A stretch of DNA of 27,633 nt. Origin: Podochytrium sp. JEL0797. Taxonomy: Eukaryota > Chytridiomycota > Chytridiomycetes > Chytridiales > Chytriomycetaceae. The notes beneath the pieces were generated by a model. That model was not told where the DNA came from. It was given only the letters and a program-made list of their open reading frames with translations, and did not search any database. Below are positions 10,434 to 18,921 of the stretch, piece after piece. The DNA lies in NCBI GenBank assembly GCA_027596195.1, contig JADGJG010000255.1, forward strand, positions 1 through 27,633, given 5' to 3'. Position numbers and translations under genes: made by a program. Every line of letters starts with the position of its first letter. Positions within the stretch are counted from its first letter, which is position 1.

Positions 10434-10726
10434 ACCAACAATTTGTGTATTTTTTCGTTCTTGTATTCTATCAAAAAAGCATCTTTGTTTGCAATTCATT
10501 CTCTTTCTTCATTCTCCGCGTTTGAGGAAAATAGGAAAAGAAAAACGGCCGAATCCATCCCTGTTTCAATATATACCAAGTTCGAGAAAGTGGCGGCTTA
10601 TTTCGCTCTGCTGTTGCACCAGTTGTTTCCCCGCACAAACTTACAGAAAGGGAGTGAGTGATTATTGAAGCGAAAAGAATCCGCGGGTGAATCCATGACT
10701 CCCCATTCCTTTATTCAAATCCCCGC
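10434..10726. other. Convergent 3' intergenic region
   Basis: 293 nt lie between the ends of the DnaJ gene (plus) and saccharopine dehydrogenase (minus). No gene is seen. It contains a minus-strand AATAAA close to the LYS1 stop codon. Confidence 0.5.
10710..10715 (-). terminator. Candidate polyadenylation signal AATAAA
   Basis: Exact hexamer on the minus strand, beginning about 11 nt after the LYS1 stop codon. It is close to the stop, so its use is uncertain. Confidence 0.35.
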
Positions 10727-12359
10727 CTACTTGGCTTCCTTCATCTCCCCCACCTTCTTCACAAACAAAGCCTCCGCCTTCCCCCACACAGGCGCCCCCT
10801 CCCTCCCCTCCAACGCCTCCAAACTCGCCACCAAATCCCCACAAAACGCTTCACTCGCCTCACGCGGCAACAAGCTCGGCAAATGGTCAATCGCAACCAC
10901 ATCCAACCCCCCCGCCACCTTCAACACAGGGTCCACAAAAGTCGTGGCGCCATAGTACACAGGGATCGGGTTATGCGGGTTCGTAGCATCACAACTCACG
11001 TCCACCAACACGCTCAAATGCTTGTCCTTGGAGGACGTGACCATCTCGGAGGTGATGAAGGGCGGGATTGGGGTCGAGAGGTAGATGCAGTTGATGAAGA
11101 TGTCGGCTGCGAGGATTTCGGGGAAGGGACCGCCGGATTGGGTTTGGGCCATGTCCCATTCGAGAATGTGGGTGCGTGGGAGGCCCGCGTGGAGGAAAAA
11201 GTCGACGGCTCCTGTGCCGCAGCGGCCGAGGGCGCCCATGACCATGACTTTGGGGGTGCGTCCGAATTTGGCGACTGTGTGGTTTTTTTTTTGATTTGGG
11301 AGTTGGTGTTTAGGATTTTCGGCGGGGTTTGTGACTAGTGTTATATTTTTCGTACCTGCAAGCGCGAGACGGTCCTTGATGTACTTGATCAACGCTTGAT
11401 CATTGTTAAAGTGGTTGATGGCAGGGAATTTGACGCTGTTGAAAAAAAGTAATGAGAACACCCACACCAAATGATCTTCGACAAAAAAAAAGACTTACTC
11501 CTCCCCTTCCAACACCTTATGACACCACACATCCAACCCAACTGCACTCCCCGCATACCCAGCATGATACCCAAACGCAGCAACACGTCTTCCCCTCTCG
11601 TCGACCAAAAACTCCAAATCAAGCAACGTGCCGCCGCCCGCGTCGAAACGCGCCAACACGTCCTTCCAGCCGGCTTGCTGCTTGTAACAGTGCGCAAACA
11701 TGATGTGCGTGTGGGGGAGCGGGGTGGTGTCGTTTTCGGGGAGTTCTTTGAGGCCGAGGATGTAGGCGTCTGGGTGGGAGGGAAGAGGTGAGATGGGAGA
11801 AATTCGGAGGAGGAGGGTCAGATAAGAAAAGAACGCGTGGCGTTCGGGGGAGTGGGTGAATTTGACAATGAATCGACGCGAAATTGGAATGATGCAAAAA
11901 AATTTCGAATTCGTGGTGGGGAGATAACGCTGATAAGGGAACAGCCTCCTTGGACCGATTCGACGTGCACCGGTCTTCCGTCAAGAAAGGGCGTGTTTGG
12001 TTTTTACCTTTTGGCGCCGTTCTCCAGCTTCCGTGTGGGACCATGATCACTCCGGTTCTGTAAAAGCCCCAAGGGAACGTGAGAATCAGGATCAAAAGGA
12101 AACACTTTCAACCACAAGCTACACTCACCCTTCGTAGTCCTCGTCATTGAAGATTCTCTCGTTGCATCGCTCAACAGACACGGTGAAGCCTGGGGTTGTG
12201 TGTGCATATTGCAAAAGATCAGCCTTCAACGATCGCATAGTTCTCCTGTTGAAACAAGTCAAACGCACCCTTCTCAACGAGACGTTTGGCAATCTTGGGC
12301 GTCAAGGCAGTGCGGTGTTCCTGGTGTTTGGTTTCGGCGCGGACCCAAATGTGAACCAT
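10727..12359 (-). CDS. LYS1: Saccharopine dehydrogenase (NAD+, L-lysine-forming)
   Basis: This enzyme catalyses the last step of the fungal alpha-aminoadipate lysine pathway: saccharopine + NAD+ gives lysine + 2-oxoglutarate (EC 1.5.1.7). Exons are 12359-12269, 12189-12129, 12057-12008, 11769-11499, 11435-11356 and 11274-10727, giving 366 residues; the yeast enzyme is about 373. The start [11 protein letters not shown] matches the family N-terminus. The catalytic pair equivalent to yeast Lys77/His96 is visible as Lys75 (GLKELPE) and His94 (FAHCYK). Other markers are [20 protein letters not shown], the nucleotide-binding loop [23 protein letters not shown] and [14 protein letters not shown]. 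It ends EAK, so it lacks the PTS1-like tripeptide of the yeast protein, and a cytosolic location is possible. Two other lysine-linked enzymes lie within 10 kb (SUGCT-like, DHTKD1-like). Confidence 0.95.
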
Positions 12360-12825
12360 GTTTTTTTTTGGTGGATGTTTTTTTTGTGGGTTGATTTGTT
12401 CGTGGGCTTGGGATCTGCAGCTTGATTCGACTCATTTTCTTTAGACTGGAGACAGATTGTCTATATCTAAAGTACGCCTGCGCGACTGGTGCACCTCATC
12501 AAACGCGTTCATATCCTTCCCATTCGCCGCCAACGCGGCTCAGTGGGGCGCGGGCGTTGTAATATTTATTTGCTGGCATTGCTATTTGCAGGGCCATGGC
12601 AAGTTATGAGCGCGACGGCAGCAATGATCAGAGGGAGATACCCAGGTGAGATCAGACGGAAGCGATTCAAAACAACGAGCCACCCACACACTGCGCATTA
12701 AAGCCCCTCCTCATCAGAAAAAGATCAGAAGCTTTAATAGAATTCCCTGGTACCCACCCCGTCTCTTCCCAAACAAACAACAAAATTGCTCTCGTTTGCT
12801 CTTCCCTGCTCGGATTCCTTTCCAT
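12360..12825. other. Intergenic region upstream of LYS1
   Basis: 466 nt lie between the LYS1 start and the E2 gene stop, both on the minus strand. The LYS1 promoter must lie here and the E2 transcript must end here. I found no clear Lys14-type or Gcn4-type operator by eye, no tRNA and no believable reading frame. Confidence 0.4.
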
Positions 12826-13740
12826 TCAATCCTCCAAGCTCCTTCTCACACATCTCTGCACTCTCTTCTTGAACGCCTTCTCATCCTCTCTCCTACAAAG
12901 AAGCAACAAAAGAGTGAATCAGAGACACAACCTCAAACAAAAAAACTCACCACTCCTTAGCCGCCTCCAAATTCGCAGGACTCTCATCATTCGGACTACT
13001 CAACATACTAATCACACTCAACACAATCGTTTCGACCGTGTGAATCGGAAGCCACCTTTCACTCGCGCTTTCGTACCCATATTTGTCCTCCCCGGGCGCA
13101 TGCAGGATCGAGATGCAGACTTCGCCAGACGGGTACACGTTGGGGTGCCAGATGTCCGAGATGAAGGTCATTTTGGGTGGGAGGAGGGGGTAGTCGGTGG
13201 GGAAGGAGAGTTTGGCTTTGAAGAAGCCGCCCTCGCTGTTTTGTTTGGTTTTGTTTGGTAAGTTTTGAATACGATGGCCCAGGGGGATTCGAAATTTCGT
13301 TTCGGGGGGTCGATGTTTGGTTCAGCGCAGGAGACACCTTCATCATCCACCAGTGTGCAGCAGCAACCACCCAACTGGTGAAACCGCGACACTTTCGCAC
13401 GTGAGTTCCAGCACCGCTCGAACCGCCACTCATTCCACTCGCTCGTTGTTACGTACTACAGCGTGGATTCAGGTCCCATAATCATCAGTTCCCATTCGTA
13501 AATGTTGTTGTCGTCAAACAGGCCGGCAGAGAAGCCTGGGGGGAGGATTAGATTTGTTTTTGTTTCGAAAGCGAAGGAGGCAACCCCTGGTCACCTTGCA
13601 CCGGGTTCTTGCTGAGCTCCTGGTGGTGGGAAGGGTGTTGTGGTTGAGGTTAGATATGGATGGGAGAGATGCGAGGGATGGGGGGTTCGTGCCTTGAGCT
13701 GTCTGCGCAGAAGCAGCGAGGATTGCTGATTGTTCGACAT
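12826..13740 (-). CDS. Ubiquitin-conjugating enzyme E2, UBE2G1 / Ubc7 type
   Basis: Exons are 13740-13693, 13619-13595, 13535-13457, 13235-12951 and 12892-12826, giving 167 residues; UBE2G1 is about 170. The N-terminus [17 protein letters not shown] and IWHPNV follow UBE2G1 closely. The active-site cysteine is Cys91 in GEVCISILH, followed by the acidic-loop insert ([11 protein letters not shown]) shared by Ubc7/UBE2G and Cdc34 enzymes. The HPN motif is at 81-83. The family makes K48-linked chains, often in ER-associated degradation. Intron 1 has a GC donor (AAG then GCACGA): the only GT downstream of the ATG lies beyond the acceptor, and this choice restores the conserved QLK-ELSKNP join. Intron 3 is long for this window (221 nt). 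The start codon is 21 nt from that of the divergent plus-strand gene. Confidence 0.93.
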
Positions 13741-13761
13741 ACTGTTTTTTTTCTCCAAAAA

Positions 13762-14170
13762 ATGTTTTCTAGGTCGCAGAAGTCCAACAATCGCTTGTTT
13801 CTCGGTGCAATGGTGAGCTTGCGTAGCGCAAGAGGGATTCTCAGTTTGGAACGACACTTGCTGCCCAAGCGAGATCTAGCGTCGATTCATCTGCTCATTC
13901 GATTCGCTGTTTTGGATTCTGATCGATCCATCTCCCTCATAATGAAATTACATCAACTGAGTGTATCTCTCGTTCCTTTAGGTAACCGTCACTTGTCTCG
14001 CCATCTACACGGTCGGTGCGCCCGCCCTGTGGCCGTCACAGAGTGATCTCGATCGCACGAATGCACTGCGGAATCAGAATGCAAAGTTTCAGATGGAGAT
14101 GGCGAGGGAGAGGAGGAGTGAGGAGGAGAAGCAGCAGCAGCAGCAGCAACGGGGGAAGGAGGGGCAGTGA
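13762..14170 (+). CDS. Small single-pass membrane protein, unknown function
   Basis: I do not recognise this 79-residue protein. Exons are 13762-13812 and 13982-14170, joined in frame by GTGAGC...TTTAG. A short basic leader (MFSRSQKSNNR) precedes one hydrophobic segment (about 12-34, LFLGAMVTVTCLAIYTVGAPALW). A charged, probably helical tail with a six-Gln run encoded by CAG/CAA (14132-14149) follows. This layout (basic start, one membrane span, charged tail) is common in small mitochondrial inner-membrane assembly factors such as PET117. I see no diagnostic motif, so that is only a suggestion. Its start lies 21 nt from the E2 gene start, implying one bidirectional promoter or overlapping 5' leaders. 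Confidence 0.6.
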
Positions 14171-14500
14171 TGGTTTGCTCTTTTTTCTGGGGGGGGGGGG
14201 GGGGTGGCCCGTGTGGGGAGGTTGATTGTTTGTGGATCATGGGAAGTGAGCATGGGATGAACTGTGTGTAGAGGAACAATCAACAAAGAAAATGCATAAT
14301 GCGTGATTTGTTATGACACTTTCATTGACTTGAAGGAGAAAATCTCGAATGAGTTTAGGCGTTCATGGCTAAGTGGGGCGCCACGCTGGCCCTCCGCTTC
14401 TTCCAGCAGGTCAAGCTGCTTCTGACATGGCCGGCGAGTGGCGACCCGCCGCAAAAACGCGTGCGTTTCTGGAACTTGATCGAGTGGCGACGCGGGATTG
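14171..14500. other. Intergenic region with a 16-G tract
   Basis: 330 nt lie between the small membrane-protein gene and the CoA-transferase gene. It begins with a T-run and an uninterrupted run of 16 G (14189-14204). A 66-codon ATG-initiated frame (14365-14565) in a different frame overlaps the CoA-transferase start; I treat it as a possible upstream ORF at most. Confidence 0.45.
14189..14204 (+). repeat. Poly-G tract (16 G)
   Basis: Sixteen consecutive G lie about 20 nt after the stop codon of the small membrane-protein gene. Its length may be unstable or misassembled, and the RNA could form a G-quadruplex. Confidence 0.8.
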
Positions 14501-16042
14501 ATGCAAACTCTCACCACCAACCCGCTACTACTTCTTTCAGACCCTTTCGTTGCCTTTTCTCGTAATCTCTTTCGCGTGGGGAACACACGTGCCCATTTTT
14601 CGACTCCAAATCCAATAATGCCCGTTCCAACCCCACCTCCCCTCACTGGAATCCGCGTCCTCGACCTCACCCGAGTCCTCGCCGGCCCCTTCTGCTCCAT
14701 GATCCTCGGCGACTACGGTGCCGACATTGTCAAAGTGGAGAGCTTGTCGGGCGACGACACGCGAAGCTGGGGACCCCCGTTCGCCCCGGCCACCGTGGAC
14801 AAACCCGGCGTTCGGAAGGAGAGTTCCTACTTTTTGGGAATCAACCGCAACAAGAGGTCTATTACGGTTGATTTTAAGCAACGGCAAGGTGTGGAGATAA
14901 TTCGAAGGCTTGGTGAGTGTTTTTTTGTTTTTGAATCATTGGCGGATGCGAGTGCATTCGGTATTGACACCCTTCTCTCTGCGTCATCCATAGCCCGGAA
15001 ATCAGACGTTTTGATTGAAAACTTTATCCCCGGCAAACTCGATTCCCTCGGCCTCGGATACACCGCGCTTTCGCGCGAAAATCCGGGTTTGATCTACACA
15101 TCCATCACAGGCTACGGACCGACCGGTCCCAACTCCACAAACGCAGGATACGACGTGATCATCGAAGCCGAAGCCGGACTCATGCACATCACGGGGACCA
15201 AAGAAACGCCCGTCAAAGTCGGTGTAGCCATCACTGATATCACAACAGGCTTATACGCGCACGGAGCGATTTTGGCGGCCTTAATAGCGCGTGGGAGGAA
15301 TGAGGGGAGAGGGCAGAAAGTGGATGTGAGTTTGTTGGAGAGTCAAGTGAGTGCGCTTGCGAATGTGGCGCATGCGTATTTGATTGGGGGAGTGGAGGCG
15401 GGGAGGTTGGGGACGGAGCATGCTTCGATTGTGCCGTATCAGGTATTTACGCGTTTTTTTTCATAGGGTCGCGTTTGGTGTGGTTTATCGTTGGTTTTTT
15501 TTCTTGCCAGTCCTTTCCAACCAGAGACGGACACATAGTGATCGGAGCAGGGAACGACACCCAATACGCCAAATTCTGCAAAGCCATCGGCCACCCCAGC
15601 CTCTCCCTGGATCCACAATACATTTCAAACCAACTTCGCGTACAAAACAGAAAATCCCTGATTTCCGCATTAAACGCTGTACTCGTGACCAAAACCACCA
15701 CGGAGTGGCTCGAGGTGTTGAAACCAATCGGTCTTCCTTGTGGACCCGTGAACAATATTTCGCAAACGTTTGCCCACCCTCAGGTACAGTGTGGCTCGCC
15801 TCCTTTACGCGGTTTTCTAACGGAACAAGCAGGTTCTTCACAGAGAAATGGTTGCGGAAGTCGTGCACCCGACAGCCGGCAAAATCAACCTCGTTGGCAT
15901 TCCCGTCAAGTATTCTTCAACCAAACCGAGCATTCGTTTGCCACCCCCGCTTCTTGGACAACACACGGAAGAAATTTTGACGGAATTGGAGTATTCACGG
16001 ACGGAAATCGCGGAGCTCAAGAATTCCATGGTGGTTTCTTGA
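14501..16042 (+). CDS. Class III CoA-transferase, SUGCT-like (succinyl-CoA:glutarate CoA-transferase), mitochondrial
   Basis: Exons are 14501-14912, 14994-15442, 15511-15783 and 15833-16042, giving 447 residues; human SUGCT is of similar length. The family fold shows LDLTRVLAGPF, GDYGADIVKVE, SITGYGPTGPNS, NAGYD with the catalytic Asp at about 191, GLMHITG, SIVPYQ and PPPLLGQHT. These match SUGCT (C7orf10) more closely than AMACR or formyl-CoA transferases. The first 35 residues (Arg21, Arg25, Arg30, then HFST) read as a mitochondrial presequence; an internal Met40 could give an unprocessed form. The human enzyme turns glutarate back into glutaryl-CoA using succinyl-CoA. It lies near LYS1 and a DHTKD1-like E1, consistent with glutaryl-CoA metabolism. 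Substrate is inferred from similarity. Confidence 0.88.
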
Positions 16043-16239
16043 GACTTGTGTGGGTGAACCATGCCAGTTTCTTCCCGTTTCTGGTGTGCAAGGAAACCGA
16101 GAATGCATCCCTCATCTTTCATCTTCACAATTCAAAAGAACATAAACGAGTTCCAAATGCGTCCGAGATTCCAATTCCCGCTTCCAAAAACAACCTCTTT
16201 CCAAACGCTTTATAATACAAAAAAAACCACTCGCAAGTT

Positions 16240-18732
16240 TCACTCCACCAAACTATTCAACCAAACCACCAACTCCCTCGCCGTCGGCCTCACCCCTCCA
16301 TCCCCCTCCAAACACGCACACATAATCCTCACAGCCTCCCCCTCCAACCTCTCCCCATTCCCAAACCTCAACACCCCTTCCCCCCCGGGAACCCCTCCCT
16401 CCCCTTCCTGCAACCACCGATTCGCCCTCAACCCACTACCACCCCCGGCCCCCAAACTCCGCCTCATGGCCGCCCCCTTCCGCGCAACGGGCCCTTCCTC
16501 CTCTTCACTGCCAACCTCCGGCCCATTCACACCAACCCCAGGTTGCATCCCACTCGCCCAAAACCCGCGCCGGATCCCCATCATCATGTACACCCCTCCA
16601 GCAGCCTGTGCGGCGCCTCCGGAAAACGGTGCGGTCCCCGTCACGGCGACATACAGCGTCGCGCCGACGCTGTACATGTCGACGGGGAAACTGTATTCCG
16701 CAGATTTGCCCGACACAAACATTTCAGGGGCCATATAGGCTTGAGTGCCGCGGCCGAGTCCGTCTGTTAGAGATCCGGTGCGTGAGGAGCGGGTGGACGC
16801 GGCTTCGGTGAGGTCCGATTTGAAGCGGTCAACGAACGTGGTTGGGAGGGAGGGGAGGAGTTGGTCGCTGAGAGTGCTTGGGTCGCGGGTGAAGGGCGAG
16901 GGGGAGGGGGGTGGGGACATTGTGAGTTGGCGGAGGGGTGCGGGTGGAGTGGAGGGGGTCGGGTTGTGGGTGGAGGAGGTGGCGGAGGGGGGCCGGGAGG
17001 GTTGGAAGCCGAGGACGGGGAGGGCATTGCCAAAGTCAGCGAGTTTGAGGTCGAGGGTGTCGGTTAACTGTATGGGTTTTTTTGTGTGTGGAGGGGTTTT
17101 CAGTGAGTTAATTGTGTGGGGCGAAGAAAAAAAGGCACTGAGATGGGTTTACCAAACAGTTGTGGGGTTTCACGTCGTGGTGCACGTATCCAAACGAATG
17201 CACATAATCCACTGCACTTGCCAACTGCTGCGCCCACCGCATCCACAGCTCCTGTCCAACGCCTTCCCCTTGCACACTCACAATGTAATCCATCATGGTA
17301 CCACGACTCGCAAGTTCCAACACAATCAACAGCCTCGGAACTTCCTCCCCAATCTCATCATTATCATCGCCACCCTCCTCCTCCTCCCCACTCGAAGACG
17401 AAGAATCCCGTTCCGAATCCCGCACCCCCTCCTCCCCGACCCTCAATCCACCACCCTCCCCATCCTCCACCAACTCCTGCAAACTAGAATCCACCCCCTG
17501 TTTCCGCCTCCTCCTCCGCCTTGCCCCACTCTCCTGCCTCCTCCCTCCAACCACATCCTCCCTCGCAACCCTCGACGCGCCCACCCTCCCACGATCAGGC
17601 GCCCCCATCGCCTCTTCACTCGTCACACCCACGAGTTGCACGATATTCCGATGTCCAACCATCATTTTCAACACTTTTACTTCCTCGAGGGCAGCGTCGA
17701 AACACTCTTGCGTGGAGTACAGTTGTTTGACGGCGCATGGGATGCTTTCGGTATCGTCCGGGGCGGCGGCGGTGCTGGGGAAGAACGCGGAAGTGGTGGT
17801 TGGGGATGTGGGGTTGAGGGAGTAATTGGCGCGGTAGACGGATGCGTAGCGGCCTTCGCCGAGAAAGTTTTTGGCGAGCGGGAGGAAGGTGAGGTGGAGG
17901 GTCGGTGGGTCTGGGAAGGAGGTGGCTGCTGGGGTCGAAGAGCGGCGGGATCCTGCGGAGGAGATGGATGTGCGGGAGGCGCGTTTGGTAACTGAGGGGG
18001 GTTTGTGGCGCGGTGTGATGATGGTGGTGGTTGTGGATGGGGTGGGGTTGGCGGTGGTGGGGGAGCATGTGGTGATTGTGGTGATGGGGGTTGTTGCTGA
18101 CGCTTGCGGTGCGAGATCAGAGACAATGTTGGAGACTCGGGATGAAGGGGCGGCTGTTCTAGAGGAGCGCGAATACTCTGATGGCGGGACCAAATCGTCG
18201 AGATCCATAAAGCCGCGGCTATTTTGACGGGAGGATGCACTCGCGGGATTTTGCAACGGACGCGTAGGTTGGGTTAGAGGGTAGTTGTATCGCGTGAAGG
18301 ATTCTGGCGCGGGCGGAGCGGGCCAGTCGAACGAGTTCAAGCGCTGCGAAAAAGACTCGACGCGTTTCGACGCGTTGCTCTCGAGGTCTCTGAGTTCATC
18401 TTCAGACATTTTGCTGGTGGGTTTTGTGACAGCGTGGTTCATGGCAAACAGGTCGTTTCTGTTCTTTGGCTTCTCGTGCGACACAAAGGGCTTCGAAACC
18501 GCAAAAGAAGTGTCGAAAAACGCGCGCGAAGAGCGCCCCGCTGTGAGCTCCGTCTTGAGTTCCCACACATCGCGTTTGCTGCCGAGAAGTGCCTGGTGCG
18601 CTCTTAGCAAAAAAAAAAAAAAGGATGACTCACCAGGCCATTGTTGTCTGCGGTGCTTGCGCTGCCCGTCCTCGTCTCAGCCTTGGCAGTCCCTGCACTG
18701 TCGGAGCCAAGGCGGCGTCGGTTCGTTTCCAT
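16240..18732 (-). CDS. Divergent serine/threonine protein kinase with large inserts
   Basis: Exons are 18732-18634, 18592-17153 and 17067-16240, giving 788 residues. Residues 1-270 are Ser/Thr/Pro-rich and probably disordered. The kinase domain runs from about 270 to the end: glycine loop GEGRYASVYRA (from 278), Lys322 in CAVKQL, Glu336/337 in helix C, catalytic loop HHDVKPHN (Asp506, Asn511), DFG at 524-526, APE about 100 residues later and a final RPTA.EL motif. HRD is replaced by HHD, so it is a non-RD kinase. An acidic and Arg-rich insert (about 357-451) sits before the hinge, and a Ser/Pro-rich insert of about 70 residues enlarges the activation segment. All catalytic residues are present, so it may be active. 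I cannot name a family. It converges with the SUGCT-like gene. Confidence 0.85.
18609..18622 (+). repeat. Poly-A tract (14 A) in kinase intron 1
   Basis: Fourteen A on the plus strand form the pyrimidine tract of the first intron of the minus-strand kinase gene. The nearest AG after it (after GCTAAG) breaks frame; the next one, ending CACCAG, keeps it. Confidence 0.7.
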
Positions 18733-18886
18733 TTCGACCTAATCCTGGCAGTGCGACGCAAAGTGGGGAGATGGATGGCTTTCCAACAACAAAAAACCGG
18801 TAAAATTTGCTGTGCTTGTTCACCTTTGTCATTCATTGTCGAAAGAACAAGGCCAAAATCCTCCTTCCACATTCTTGACAAAATGT

Positions 18887-18892
18887 TTTATT
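18887..18892 (-). terminator. Candidate polyadenylation signal AATAAA
   Basis: Exact hexamer on the minus strand, about 30 nt after the DHTKD1-like stop codon, in the 189-nt gap before the kinase start. Its position suits a 3' end signal. Confidence 0.5.
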
Positions 18893-18921
18893 TTCTTTCA
18901 CAGTAAATGCGGAAAAACAAT

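Noticed and set aside
14365..14565. Separate small gene or alternative first exon for the CoA-transferase
   Set aside because: A good acceptor ends at 14540, but neither donor I found in the frame (before 14410 and before 14459) gives the required phase, and the 66-codon frame has no motif; kept only as a possible upstream ORF.
16745..17995. 416-codon plus-strand open frame
   Set aside because: Antisense shadow of the kinase gene; crosses the catalytic-loop and DFG exons on the other strand and has biased Gly/Glu/Pro composition.
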